Below, piece by piece: positions 1-10,027 of a stretch of 64,000 nucleotides of DNA (its first letter is position 1; each line of letters opens with the position of its first letter). The position numbers and the translations under genes were made by a program. This DNA comes from Brucella pituitosa (GTDB lineage Bacteria; Pseudomonadota; Alphaproteobacteria; Rhizobiales; Rhizobiaceae), in contig NZ_PYSY02000001.1 in the NCBI RefSeq assembly GCF_003049685.1, positions 2,159,001-2,223,000 of the forward strand, given 5' to 3'. The notes below the pieces were generated by a model that did no database searches, was not told the origin of the DNA, and was given only the letters and a program-made list of their open reading frames with translations.

Positions 1-442
1 GCACCTTGATGATGGCAACGTCATCCACCGAGAGCGGGCGACCATCGAGCGCGCGCACTTCCAGTTTTGCGACACCTTCACCATTTGCCGTATCGACCAG
101 CTTTGAATGCGGCTCATCGGGCGCGAAAAGATAATTCTCGCCCCATTGGCGCAACGCGACGACGACCGGCAACAGATCACGCCCCTTGGCTGTGAGCCTG
201 TATTCCTGATGCGCGCCGCCATTGGGATCGGACACCATCTCCAGAATGCCCTCGCCCGTCAGCTTGCGTAGCCGTTCCGCGAGAATATTGCGTGCAATAC
301 CCAAATTCTTCTGGAAGGCACTAAAGCGCGTTACGCCATCAAACGCTTCACGCACGATCAGCAGTGACCACCAGTCGCCGATGACATCCAGCGCTCGTGC
401 GCTCGGGCAATAATCGCCTTTCAGGCTTTTCTTGCGAACCAT
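1..442 (-). CDS. HxlR-family winged-helix transcriptional regulator (3' end outside window)
   Basis: The reading frame opens with ATG at 442 and stays open to the window edge, giving 147 codons without a stop, so the C-terminus is missing. The N-terminal half has the HxlR signature: a conserved Cys12 followed by a CPSARALDVIGDWW motif, then a winged helix with an ARNILAERLRKL recognition-helix region and a GGAHQEYRLTAKG wing. HxlR proteins are small DNA-binding regulators that often sense electrophiles or oxidants through that N-terminal Cys. The gene is divergent from the MFS transporter at 537, with two similar inverted repeats in the gap. I infer that it represses the transporter and probably itself. 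The ligand is unknown. Confidence 0.88.
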   Translation of the reverse strand, partial: MVRKKSLKGDYCPSARALDVIGDWWSLLIVREAFDGVTRFSAFQKNLGIARNILAERLRKLTGEGILEMVSDPNGGAHQEYRLTAKGRDLLPVVVALRQWGENYLFAPDEPHSKLVDTANGEGVAKLEVRALDGRPLSVDDVAIIKV

Positions 443-465
443 GTTTACTCCATGCGCTGCAACTC

Positions 466-520
466 GGTTGCAATATAAAACCAATCGCGATAAAAGCAAA
501 ATGGTTTCATTTTAAAACCA
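466..520. promoter_or_regulatory. Twin inverted repeats in the HxlR/MFS divergent promoter (candidate operators)
   Basis: Two related sites lie in the gap between the regulator (start 442) and the transporter (start 537). The site at 502-520 reads TGGTTTCATTTTAAAACCA, with TGGTTT and AAACCA arms. The site at 466-483, read on the minus strand, is TGGTTTTATATTGCAACC. They agree at most positions, including the TGGTTT and AACC ends. Two copies of one imperfect palindrome between a regulator and its probable target fit an HxlR dimer operator. Binding is inferred. Confidence 0.55.
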
Positions 521-536
521 CTTATGGGAGTCAATC

Positions 537-1781
537 ATGCAGTCCTCCTCCACCGTGGCAGCACCGTCTGCCGCGAATGACCTTGTGCGCCCTTCGCTTT
601 CCCGAGCGACATTGTTGCTGTTTGCCATCGCAAGCGGCCTTGCTGTAGCCAATGTCTATTTCGCGCATCCGCTTCTTGATGTGATGGCAGATGATATGGG
701 GCTGAAACGCTCAACTGCAGGCCTCATTATCGCTGCGAGCCAGATTGGCTATGCGATCGGCCTCATTTTTCTGGTGCCGCTAGGTGATCTTTTCGACCGG
801 CGAAAACTGATTCTCGCGCATTTCCTGCTTTCGGTCTTATCGCTACTAGCCATTGGCTTTGCAGGAAGTGCGACCATACTGCTGCTGGCAATGGCTGCGA
901 CAGGCCTTCTGGCCGTTGTCACACAGGCACTTGTCGCCTATGCAGCCAGTCTCGCCGATCCGATGCAGCGTGGTCATGTGGTGGGAATAGTCACAAGCGG
1001 TATCGTGCTTGGCATATTGCTGGCACGCGCCATAGCAGGCGCCCTCACCGATATTGGCGGATGGCGCAGTGTTTACTTCAGTTCCGCAGCACTCACGCTG
1101 CTGATTTCGCTTCTTCTATGGCGCAACCTGCCACAACAGAATCGTCAGACGACAAGCGTCTCCTACCCAGCACTTATTCTGTCACTTGTAACGCTGTTCC
1201 GCTCCGAACCCGTGCTCCGTGTCCGCGCAATCATTGCCATGCTGATCTTTGCAGATATCACCACGCTGCTTGCCCCCCTCGTCATGCCGCTCAGCGCGCC
1301 GCCTTTTGAACTAAGCCATGCACAAATCGGACTGTTCGGCCTTGCCGGAGCCGCAGGTGCGCTTGCGGCTTCTCGTGCGGGAGCAGCCGCCGACCGCGGG
1401 CATGCTCAACGCATGACCGGCATCGCACTTACGCTGATGCTACTATCGTGGATACCAATTGCTCTGCTCGATCATTCATTGCTCTGGCTGATTGTCGGCG
1501 TGCTGGTAATCGATTTTGGACTTCAAGCCGTGCACGTCACCAATCAGGCGATGATTTATCGCGTGCGTCCAGACGCACAAAATCGGCTGACCGCTGCCTA
1601 TATGGTTTTTTATTCCATCGGCAGCGCCAGCGGTTCAGCAATTTCAACCTGGGTCTATGCTCATGCAGGCTGGAACGGTGTGTGTCTGCTTGGTGCAGGC
1701 ATCAGCCTCGTCACGCTCATATTCTGGGCGGCGACCCGCAAATCAATGCCCGAAGCTGCCACAAACCCTGTCTTAAACTGA
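537..1781 (+). CDS. MFS transporter (probable drug or metabolite exporter)
   Basis: This 414-aa protein has the hydrophobic pattern of a 12-helix major facilitator. Motif A, GDLFDRRK, lies in the loop after the second helix at residues 83-90. The ATG at 537 is preceded by GGGAG six bases upstream. The sequence resembles the AraJ/YdhP-like group of 400-aa inner-membrane exporters, but no residue shows the substrate. It is divergent from an HxlR regulator with paired operator-like repeats between them, a layout common for inducible efflux pumps. A palindrome followed by a T-run just after the stop probably ends transcription. Confidence 0.85.
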   Translation: MQSSSTVAAPSAANDLVRPSLSRATLLLFAIASGLAVANVYFAHPLLDVMADDMGLKRSTAGLIIAASQIGYAIGLIFLVPLGDLFDRRKLILAHFLLSVLSLLAIGFAGSATILLLAMAATGLLAVVTQALVAYAASLADPMQRGHVVGIVTSGIVLGILLARAIAGALTDIGGWRSVYFSSAALTLLISLLLWRNLPQQNRQTTSVSYPALILSLVTLFRSEPVLRVRAIIAMLIFADITTLLAPLVMPLSAPPFELSHAQIGLFGLAGAAGALAASRAGAAADRGHAQRMTGIALTLMLLSWIPIALLDHSLLWLIVGVLVIDFGLQAVHVTNQAMIYRVRPDAQNRLTAAYMVFYSIGSASGSAISTWVYAHAGWNGVCLLGAGISLVTLIFWAATRKSMPEAATNPVLN

Positions 1782-1783
1782 AC

Positions 1784-1815
1784 TTAAAGCGTGGCACGCT
1801 TTAAGCTTTTGTTTT
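1784..1815 (+). terminator. Candidate intrinsic terminator of the MFS gene
   Basis: Perfect arms TTAAAGCGTG (1784-1793) and CACGCTTTAA (1795-1804) begin three bases after the MFS stop. They are followed by a T-rich run, TTTTGTTTTTT. The effective hairpin is an 8-bp stem with a 5-base loop. Confidence 0.6.
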
Positions 1816-1817
1816 TT

Positions 1818-1864
1818 AGCATGTCTTTATCCCAAAACCGGTTCCCACTTTTGGGAGACATGCT
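1818..1864. repeat. Dispersed intergenic repeat, AGCATGTC...GACATGCT type
   Basis: The element is bounded by AGCATGTC and GACATGCT. It contains an inner inverted repeat around CCCAAAA/TTTTGGG and the core AACCGGTT. A relative with the same AGTGGGAACCGGTTTT core is at 42388-42434. It abuts the ispG stop codon, and together with the preceding palindrome it fills the gap between two convergent genes. Confidence 0.7.
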
Positions 1865-3247
<1,383 letters not shown>

Positions 3248-3326
3248 TCAACGCCTGCCCGCGTTGCTTTCTTGTTATATAATCACTTGCCGACGCCTTG
3301 TCGCCTCCTCATTATACGAAGAATTC

Positions 3327-3380
3327 AAAGCGCATCCTGAAAAGTGTGAAGCGGTTTTCAGATAAGATGCGCGTCAAAAG
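3327..3380. repeat. Dispersed intergenic repeat (short copy) upstream of the hydroxybutyrate dehydrogenase gene
   Basis: The stretch AAAGCGCATCCTGAAAAG continues through a GCGGTTTTC core to GATGCGCGTCAAAAG. It matches the left half of the 106-bp copies at 21418 and 46181. GCGCATC near one end pairs with GATGCGC near the other. It ends directly against the AGGAGG ribosome-binding site of the next gene, so it lies within that gene's 5' leader. Confidence 0.7.
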
Positions 3381-3395
3381 AGGAGGAAATCAGAC

Positions 3396-4187
3396 ATGCC
3401 AGATGCCAAAGCCCGCAAAACCGCTATCATCACCGGTTCCAATTCAGGTATAGGACTTGGCATCGCCCGTGCCCTGGCAGCTTCCGGGCACAATCTTGTG
3501 ATCAATTCCTTCACAGACCGCGACGAAGATCACAATCTTGCAACGAAGATCGCCGAAAAACATGGCGTCAGCGCGATTTATATTGCGGCAGATATGTCGA
3601 AAGCCGACGAGTGCCGCACCTTAATCACAAAAAGCGTGGACGCCTTTGGCAGCGCGGACATCGTCGTCAACAATGCCGGTATCCAGCATGTAGCACCTGT
3701 CGAGGAATTTCCGACCGAGCAATGGGACCGGATCATCGCTATCAATCTGACCTCAGCGTTCCACACGTCAGCGGCAGCAATCCCCCATATGAAAAAGGCT
3801 GGCTGGGGCCGGATCATCAACATCGCATCGGCCCATGGACTTGTCGCCTCGCCGTTCAAGTCGGCCTATGTGGCAGCAAAGCACGGCATTGTCGGTTTCA
3901 CAAAAACGCTGGCACTCGAACTTGCCCTTGCCAAGATTACGGCCAACGCCATCTGCCCCGGCTATGTGCTGACCCCGCTTGTCGAAGCGCAGATACCCGA
4001 TCAGATGAAAGCTCATAACATGGATCGCGAAACAGTAATCCGCGAAGTCATGCTCGATAAACAGCCGACGAAGGAATTCGTGACCACTGCTCAGATCGGT
4101 GCGCTTGCGGCCTTTCTTGCAACAGATGCCGCAGCGCAGATCAACGGTGCCGCCCTGCCAGTCGAGGGCGGCTGGACCGCTGAATGA
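3396..4187 (+). CDS. bdhA: D-3-hydroxybutyrate dehydrogenase (SDR family)
   Basis: The 263-aa protein is a classical short-chain dehydrogenase. The NAD-binding TGSNSGIG motif is at 13-20, NNAG at 92-95, and the catalytic triad is Ser145, Tyr158 and Lys162. The sequence after the active site (AICPGYVLTPLVEAQIPDQ) is typical of D-beta-hydroxybutyrate dehydrogenases, which interconvert 3-hydroxybutyrate and acetoacetate in polyhydroxybutyrate and ketone-body metabolism. A strong AGGAGG lies about ten bases before the ATG. It is convergent with the MFS gene at 4190, with only two bases between the stops. Assignment to 3-hydroxybutyrate rather than another hydroxyacid rests on overall family resemblance. 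Confidence 0.88.
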   Translation: MPDAKARKTAIITGSNSGIGLGIARALAASGHNLVINSFTDRDEDHNLATKIAEKHGVSAIYIAADMSKADECRTLITKSVDAFGSADIVVNNAGIQHVAPVEEFPTEQWDRIIAINLTSAFHTSAAAIPHMKKAGWGRIINIASAHGLVASPFKSAYVAAKHGIVGFTKTLALELALAKITANAICPGYVLTPLVEAQIPDQMKAHNMDRETVIREVMLDKQPTKEFVTTAQIGALAAFLATDAAAQINGAALPVEGGWTAE

Positions 4188-4189
4188 AG

Positions 4190-5395
4190 TCAGTGCGAAC
4201 TATCCGCATATTTTGCCAGTCCTGAGAAAGCGAGCACCACTAACAACAGCACAGGCAATGACAGGAACACGACGCTGAAACCGCTATGCTTGGCGACAAA
4301 GCCGATCAGCGACGGCGCAACCAGCATACCGGAATAGCCCATGGTGGTGGCAATCGACAGGCCAACACTTGGATTGATGCCCGGCAGATTGCCGCCAATC
4401 GAGAAGGCTATCGGCACCATGTTGGAAATGCCGATACCGCAGATGGCAAAGCCAAAGATCACTGCATAAGGGTGGCTCGACAGGCCGACAATGACCATAC
4501 CGACAATGGCAATCGACGTGCAGAAACGTAGCGTGTTGATGGCACCGAAACGGTCGCGCACAATGTCGCCTGCAAAGCGCATGATCGCCATGGTCATGGA
4601 GAAGGCCGCGAAGCCAAACCCGGCAACCGTTACCGATGCACCCATTTCATCGCGCAGATAATAGGCACCCCAATCAAGTATCGCGCCTTCCGGGATCATC
4701 GAGAAAAGAGCAATGATACCCACCAGCCATGGCAGAGCATTGCGTGGCAAAACCAGCTTCTGTTTTTCACCACTCGGATGATGGAACTTGTCGGCAATGA
4801 TCGACGGCCAGGCGCAGGCGAGCAATCCTGCGGCCACAATCGTTGCGATCAGTGCATGAACAGTTGAACCAACATGCGCAATCAGAAAGCCACCGGTCGC
4901 AGCACCTATCAGGCCGCCAAGGCTCCAGAATGCGTGACAGGACGACATGATTGCACGGCGCATATGCTTTTCAACACCCACCGCATTGGCGTTCATCGCG
5001 ACATCCATCGCGCCGATCATGCCACCAAAATAGAACATGACGATCACCGCTGTTACGATATCCGGCACGAGCGCAATAATGAGCAACGCAGGGATAAGAC
5101 CGATTGCAAACAGCTTGACGACAGCACCGGAGCCGCGATGGGCCGACAATGCACCAGCGACCGGCATCATCGAAAGAGATCCAATACCGAAGACGAGGAT
5201 CATCAAACCCATGCCACTGGTATCGAGCCCGAGACGCCCCGCAAATTCCGGAATTTTCGGCGCCCATCCGCCAAAAATATACCCATTCATCAGAAAGAGC
5301 AGTGCCACCGCAATGCGCTCCCTGGTTACGATTGGCGCACGGTCATTCAGCGCATCGTTTCGTCCGGCAGTCTGTTCCATGGTTTCCTCGGTCAC
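4190..5395 (-). CDS. MFS transporter (YbjJ/fucose-permease-like)
   Basis: A 401-aa integral membrane protein with about 12 hydrophobic segments. The first contains FLMNGYIFGGWAPKIPEF, typical of the YbjJ-like branch of MFS permeases. Another conserved patch, GAMDVAMNANAVGVE, lies near the end of the N-terminal bundle. It begins four bases after the stop of the DeoR-type regulator on the same strand, so the two are almost certainly one operon. DeoR-family regulators usually respond to sugar phosphates, so a sugar or polyol substrate is a reasonable inference, but the sequence does not prove it. Confidence 0.82.
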   Translation of the reverse strand: MTEETMEQTAGRNDALNDRAPIVTRERIAVALLFLMNGYIFGGWAPKIPEFAGRLGLDTSGMGLMILVFGIGSLSMMPVAGALSAHRGSGAVVKLFAIGLIPALLIIALVPDIVTAVIVMFYFGGMIGAMDVAMNANAVGVEKHMRRAIMSSCHAFWSLGGLIGAATGGFLIAHVGSTVHALIATIVAAGLLACAWPSIIADKFHHPSGEKQKLVLPRNALPWLVGIIALFSMIPEGAILDWGAYYLRDEMGASVTVAGFGFAAFSMTMAIMRFAGDIVRDRFGAINTLRFCTSIAIVGMVIVGLSSHPYAVIFGFAICGIGISNMVPIAFSIGGNLPGINPSVGLSIATTMGYSGMLVAPSLIGFVAKHSGFSVVFLSLPVLLLVVLAFSGLAKYADSSH

Positions 5396-5399
5396 GGCC

Positions 5400-6170
5400 T
5401 TAAACCGCCCTTACAATACTCATACCTGATGCCCGATAAGGCGCAAGCACGTCTTCCTTCGCATCATGTTCGACAGCCATAACATTGACCGCCTCAATGG
5501 GTATGACATCGTGCGCAGCAACAGTACCAAGCTTGTCGCTGGTGATCGCCAGCACAACCTTGCGGCTGCGCCCGGCAATAACCCGCTTGAATTCCGCATC
5601 TTCCAGATGAAGCGCGGTTATACCTGTTTCGGCAGAAAAGCCGCAGACACCGAGCATACAAAGATCAGGTCGCACCAGCTCGGCATCACGCAAAGCGCGC
5701 GCACCAACCGCCGCGCTCACGCGACGATCAATAGGACCGCCAATCATCACAACATCGATCTTGTCTGACTGCAGAACGATTGCTGCAATCGACGGCGTGT
5801 TGGTGACAACCGTGATTACATCACCGCGATCCACAAGCAGACGCGCAAGTGCTAAATTGGTCGAGGAGGAATCGAGAAACACAGTCATGTTCGGCTCGAT
5901 CAGACCAGCCAGCGTGGCGGCAAGCGTCGTCTTGGCCTCGGGTCTTTCCGTATCGCGTTCGGCAAGTGGCGCATAAGAGGGCGCGGCCTTCAGTGCACCG
6001 CCATAAACACGCTTGCAAAGCCCCGCTGCCGCCATCTCGCGCAAATCACGACGGATCGTATCTTCCGAAACTCCAAAAGTATCGGCAAGTTCACTGGCCA
6101 GCACGCGGCCGGACTGATCCAGCAGCACCTGTATCCGCGTTTGTCGTTCGTGCAGCAAAAGCTCTGTCAT
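5400..6170 (-). CDS. DeoR-family transcriptional regulator
   Basis: This 256-aa protein has an N-terminal DeoR winged helix: HERQTRIQVLL opens it, the helix-turn-helix runs about 24-43 (LASELADTFGVSEDTIRRDL), and the VYGGA signature follows at 55-59. The C-terminal part is a DeoR sugar-phosphate sensor domain (FLDSSSTNLALAR; GVCGFSAETGITALHLEDAE). Tandem ATGs occur at 6173 and 6170. The second has the better spacing to AAAGG, so I chose it. The frame extends to 6224, but that stretch contains operator-like repeats. It probably autoregulates and controls the downstream MFS gene. Confidence 0.9.
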   Translation of the reverse strand: MTELLLHERQTRIQVLLDQSGRVLASELADTFGVSEDTIRRDLREMAAAGLCKRVYGGALKAAPSYAPLAERDTERPEAKTTLAATLAGLIEPNMTVFLDSSSTNLALARLLVDRGDVITVVTNTPSIAAIVLQSDKIDVVMIGGPIDRRVSAAVGARALRDAELVRPDLCMLGVCGFSAETGITALHLEDAEFKRVIAGRSRKVVLAITSDKLGTVAAHDVIPIEAVNVMAVEHDAKEDVLAPYRASGMSIVRAV

Positions 6171-6194
6171 CATTGCCTTTCTATCATCATGCAC

Positions 6195-6224
6195 AAACAT
6201 GCATGAATCGGTATAAACGTGCAT
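6195..6224. promoter_or_regulatory. Direct repeats upstream of the DeoR gene (candidate operator)
   Basis: AAACATGCAT (6195-6204) and AAACGTGCAT (6215-6224) are direct repeats 20 bp apart, two helical turns, just upstream of the chosen DeoR start. ATGCAC at 6189-6194 adds a further related element. DeoR-family proteins often bind tandem short repeats, so autoregulation is a plausible inference. Confidence 0.45.
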
Positions 6225-6253
6225 AGCAGATTTTTATGACCGCGCAAGCAAAA

Positions 6254-6290
6254 GAAAACGCCGCACCCATTCACAGGGCGCGGCGTTTTC
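6254..6290 (-). terminator. Intrinsic terminator of pyc
   Basis: Perfect 11-bp arms GAAAACGCCGC (6254-6264) and GCGGCGTTTTC (6280-6290) lie 24 bases past the pyc stop. On the minus strand they are followed by TTTTGC. Confidence 0.85.
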
Positions 6291-6313
6291 AAAATTCCGT
6301 AAAAGAAGAGAAA

Positions 6314-9300
6314 TTAATCCCCGAAAACCACCAGCAAATCCTTTGCATCGATCTGTTCGCCAGGGCGCACCAGCACTTCGGCAATCGAGCCGTCGCGTTC
6401 AGCACGCAGAGCAGTTTCCATCTTCATGGCTTCAATGGAAAGCAGCACATCGCCGGCCTTCACGTTCTGGCCCTGCGAGACAGCAACCGTTGAAACGACA
6501 CCCGGCATTGGCGCACCAACATGTTTGTCATTGCCGAGTTCCGCCTTGCGCTTCACACCACCCGACGCACCCTTGGCGCGGTTTGGCACCTTGACGCGGC
6601 GTGGCTGACCGTTGAGTTCGAAGAACACCGTGACCATGCCCTTCTCGTCCGTTTCACTCATCGCCTGATTGACGATCACAAGTGTCTTGCCGCGTTCGAG
6701 ATCAACGAAGACTTCTTCTTCCGGCTTCAAACCGTAGAAATAGACCGGCGTTGGCAGAACACTGGTCGGGCCATAATTTTCCTGCGCCGCCGCATAGTCG
6801 GTGAAGACTTTCGGATACATGAGGTAGGAAGCAAATTCCTGGTCTGTGATCTCGCGACCCAGCGTTTCCTCAATCGACTTGCGTTCGGCATCAAGGTCTG
6901 CGGCTGGAAGCAGCGAACCGGGACGTACCGTGAAAGGCTTTTCGTCTTTGAGCACTTTCTTCTGCAGCGATTCAGGCCAGCCCGATGGCGGCTGACCAAG
7001 ATCGCCACGCATCATCGACACAACCGAATCCGGGAAGGCAATGTCCTTATCCGGGTTTTCAACATCGGCAACGGTCAGGTCCTGAGAGACCATCATAAGC
7101 GCCATGTCGCCCACCACCTTGGAGGATGGCGTCACCTTGACGATATCGCCAAACATGCGGTTCACATCGGCATAGGCCTGCGCCACTTCATGCCAGCGGG
7201 TTTCAAGACCCAGCGAACGCGCCTGTTCTTTCAGGTTTGTGAACTGACCGCCCGGCATTTCATGCAAGTACACTTCCGAAGCCGGTCCCTTAAGATCGCT
7301 TTCAAAGGCCGCATACTGATTGCGCACCGCTTCCCAATAGAAGGAAATGCGGCGGATCGTTTCCGTATCAAGACCCGGATCACGTTCCGAACCATGCAGC
7401 GCCTCGACAATCGAACCAAGGCAAGGCTGCGATGTATTGCCGGAGAAGGCATCCATTGCCGCATCAACCGCATCCACGCCAGCATCAACCGCTGCAAGCA
7501 CGGTTGCGGCCGAAATACCCGACGTATCATGCGTGTGGAAATGGATCGGCAGATCGGTTTCCTCACGCAGCGTCTTGAACAACACACGTGCAGCCGCTGG
7601 CTTCAACAGGCCCGCCATGTCCTTGACAGCGATGATATGCGCGCCAGCCTTTTCAACCTGCTTGGCCAGATCGACATAATATTTAAGGTCATATTTGGCG
7701 CGCTCAGGATTGAGAATATCACCCGTGTAGCAGATGGCCGCTTCGCAGAGCTTGTTTTCTTCCAGAACCGCATCCATCGATACGCGCATGTTCTCTACCC
7801 AGTTGAGACTGTCGAACACGCGGAACAGGTCCATACCGCCACGCGCTGCTTCACGCACGAAATACTTCACCACATTGTCCGGGTAGGACTTGTAGCCAAC
7901 ACCATTCGCACCGCGCAGCAACATTTGCAGCAGGATGTTTGGCGCGCCTTCGCGCACCATTGCCAGACGCTCCCACGGATCTTCGGTGAGGAAGCGCATC
8001 GACACGTCAAAGGTCGCACCGCCCCAGCATTCCAGCGAGAACAGGTTCGGCAGCGCCTGCGCATAGGCATTGGCGACACGCGCAATGTCATAGGTGCGCA
8101 CGCGCGTTGCCAGCAATGACTGATGACCGTCACGCATGGTCGTGTCAGTCATGAGAACGCGCTTTTCATTGCGCATCCATTCGGCAAACTTCTGCGGCCC
8201 AAGCTTGTCGAGCAACTGCTTGGTGCCGTCCACTACCGGACGATCGCCAAACCACGGCACCACCGGCTTGGCAGCATCCCGCGATGGCTCGGCGCGGCCC
8301 TTGGTTTCTGGATGACCATTGACCGTGACATCAGCCACATAGGTTAGAAGCTTGGTCGCGCGATCCTGACGCCTCATATGCGTGAAAAGCTCAGGCGTCG
8401 TGTCGATAAAGCGCGTCGTATAATCATTCGACTGGAAACGCGGATGATTGATGATCGCCTCAACGAAGGTGAGGTTCGTCGCGACACCGCGAATACGGAA
8501 TTCGCGCAAAGCGCGGTCCATACGACGGATGGCTTCAATCGGCGTCGAACCGGATGCCGTAACCTTCACCAGCAGCGGATCGTAATAGCGCGTGATGACC
8601 GCGCCCGAATAGGCAGTGCCACCATCGAGACGAATGCCAAAGCCCGATGCCGAGCGATAGGCCTGAATACGCCCATAATCGGGAACGAAGTTCTGCTCAG
8701 GGTCTTCCGTTGTGATACGGCACTGCAGCGCATGACCGTTGAGGCGAATATCTTTCTGCTCCGGCACGCCCGATTCTGGTGTGCCAATGGCGTAGCCTTC
8801 CAGAATATGTATCTGCGCTTTGACAATATCGATGCCCGTCACTTCTTCGGTGACAGTATGCTCGACCTGAATGCGCGGGTTCACTTCGATAAAGTAGAAG
8901 GCACCCGTATCGGCATCCATCAGGAATTCAACCGTACCCGCACCGATATAATCAGTTGCATGAGCGATCTTCAGACCATAGCTGGCCAGTTCCTGACGCT
9001 GCGCATCATTGAGGTAAGGTGCAGGCGCGCGCTCAACAACTTTCTGATTGCGGCGCTGGATCGAGCAATCGCGCTCATAAAGATGAACTGCATTGCCATG
9101 CGTATCGCCCAGAATCTGCACTTCGACGTGACGCGCACGTTCGACGAGCTTTTCGAGATAGACTTCATCCTTGCCGAAAGCCGCCTTTGCCTCGCGCTTA
9201 GCTTCACCGACTTCGCGATCAAGATCTTCCTCGGCACGGATCGCACGCATACCGCGACCGCCGCCACCCCAACTGGCTTTCAGCATCAGCGGATAGCCGA

Positions 9301-9775
9301 TTTTGGCGGCGAGCTTCTTCACTTCCTCAATATCGTCCGGAAGCGGATCGGTTGCAGGCACCACCGGTACACCAATCTCAATGGCGAGATTACGCGCAGC
9401 AACCTTGTTACCAAGGCGGCGCATGGTTTCCGGCTTCGGGCCAATGAAGATAATGCCGTTCTCGGCGCAAGCATCCGCAAACTCAGGGCTTTCCGATAAC
9501 AGGCCATAACCCGGATGAATGGCATCCGCGCCCGAAAGCTTGGCAACGCGGATCACTTCGTCAATGGAAAGATAGCTTTCAATCGGGCCTAAATCACGAG
9601 CGAGATGTGGACCTCTGCCAACCTGATAGCTCTCATCCGCTTTAAAACGATGCAGTGAAAGTTTGTCTTCCTCAGCCCATATCGCAACCGTTTTTATGCC
9701 AAGCTCATTGGCTGCACGGAACACGCGGATGGCAATCTCTGAACGATTGGCGACCAGTATTTTACGTATGGACAA
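6314..9775 (-). CDS. pyc: Pyruvate carboxylase
   Basis: This biotin enzyme carboxylates pyruvate to oxaloacetate (anaplerosis). The 1153-aa chain is the single-polypeptide type. It has an N-terminal biotin carboxylase (ILVANRSEIAIR; ATP-grasp KASWGGGGRGMR), a carboxyltransferase barrel (TTMRDGHQSLLATR), and a C-terminal biotinyl domain with AMKME whose lysine is about residue 1118. No ATG is available: an in-frame stop lies upstream, and only TTG codons at 9796 and 9775 can start. TTG at 9775 gives the conserved MSIRKILVANRS start and has GGGAG seven to eight bases upstream. It is monocistronic, with hairpin terminators on both sides. Confidence 0.96.
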   Translation of the reverse strand: MSIRKILVANRSEIAIRVFRAANELGIKTVAIWAEEDKLSLHRFKADESYQVGRGPHLARDLGPIESYLSIDEVIRVAKLSGADAIHPGYGLLSESPEFADACAENGIIFIGPKPETMRRLGNKVAARNLAIEIGVPVVPATDPLPDDIEEVKKLAAKIGYPLMLKASWGGGGRGMRAIRAEEDLDREVGEAKREAKAAFGKDEVYLEKLVERARHVEVQILGDTHGNAVHLYERDCSIQRRNQKVVERAPAPYLNDAQRQELASYGLKIAHATDYIGAGTVEFLMDADTGAFYFIEVNPRIQVEHTVTEEVTGIDIVKAQIHILEGYAIGTPESGVPEQKDIRLNGHALQCRITTEDPEQNFVPDYGRIQAYRSASGFGIRLDGGTAYSGAVITRYYDPLLVKVTASGSTPIEAIRRMDRALREFRIRGVATNLTFVEAIINHPRFQSNDYTTRFIDTTPELFTHMRRQDRATKLLTYVADVTVNGHPETKGRAEPSRDAAKPVVPWFGDRPVVDGTKQLLDKLGPQKFAEWMRNEKRVLMTDTTMRDGHQSLLATRVRTYDIARVANAYAQALPNLFSLECWGGATFDVSMRFLTEDPWERLAMVREGAPNILLQMLLRGANGVGYKSYPDNVVKYFVREAARGGMDLFRVFDSLNWVENMRVSMDAVLEENKLCEAAICYTGDILNPERAKYDLKYYVDLAKQVEKAGAHIIAVKDMAGLLKPAAARVLFKTLREETDLPIHFHTHDTSGISAATVLAAVDAGVDAVDAAMDAFSGNTSQPCLGSIVEALHGSERDPGLDTETIRRISFYWEAVRNQYAAFESDLKGPASEVYLHEMPGGQFTNLKEQARSLGLETRWHEVAQAYADVNRMFGDIVKVTPSSKVVGDMALMMVSQDLTVADVENPDKDIAFPDSVVSMMRGDLGQPPSGWPESLQKKVLKDEKPFTVRPGSLLPAADLDAERKSIEETLGREITDQEFASYLMYPKVFTDYAAAQENYGPTSVLPTPVYFYGLKPEEEVFVDLERGKTLVIVNQAMSETDEKGMVTVFFELNGQPRRVKVPNRAKGASGGVKRKAELGNDKHVGAPMPGVVSTVAVSQGQNVKAGDVLLSIEAMKMETALRAERDGSIAEVLVRPGEQIDAKDLLVVFGD

Positions 9776-9867
9776 GGCAGGTCTCCCAGGCTGCAATGAA
9801 GAATGTGCCTTTGCTTAACCCGCAAAATGGGCAAGCGCAAACAAACTGTGCAATCTGGAGATAAAAA

Positions 9868-9898
9868 CAAAATGCCCGACCAAAAGTCGGGCATTTTG
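9868..9898 (-). terminator. Intrinsic terminator downstream of the first livK
   Basis: Thirteen-base arms CAAAATGCCCGAC (9868-9880) and GTCGGGCATTTTG (9886-9898) with a 5-base loop are followed by TTTTTATC on the minus strand. It separates livK transcripts from pyc. Confidence 0.9.
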
Positions 9899-10027
9899 CC
9901 GAAATTTGAAGCAAATTATGCTAATATATGAGGCATTCTGCACAATGTTACTGAAGAAATAGTACATTCAGCTCGTTGAACATTGTTCAGACCCCACATC
10001 GGGCCAGTGAGTCTGCCTCGAGCAGCC

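Noticed and set aside
6521..9499. Plus-strand frames of 532 and 373 codons opposite pyc
   Set aside because: Antisense to a well-conserved biotin enzyme, with no start signal or family resemblance.
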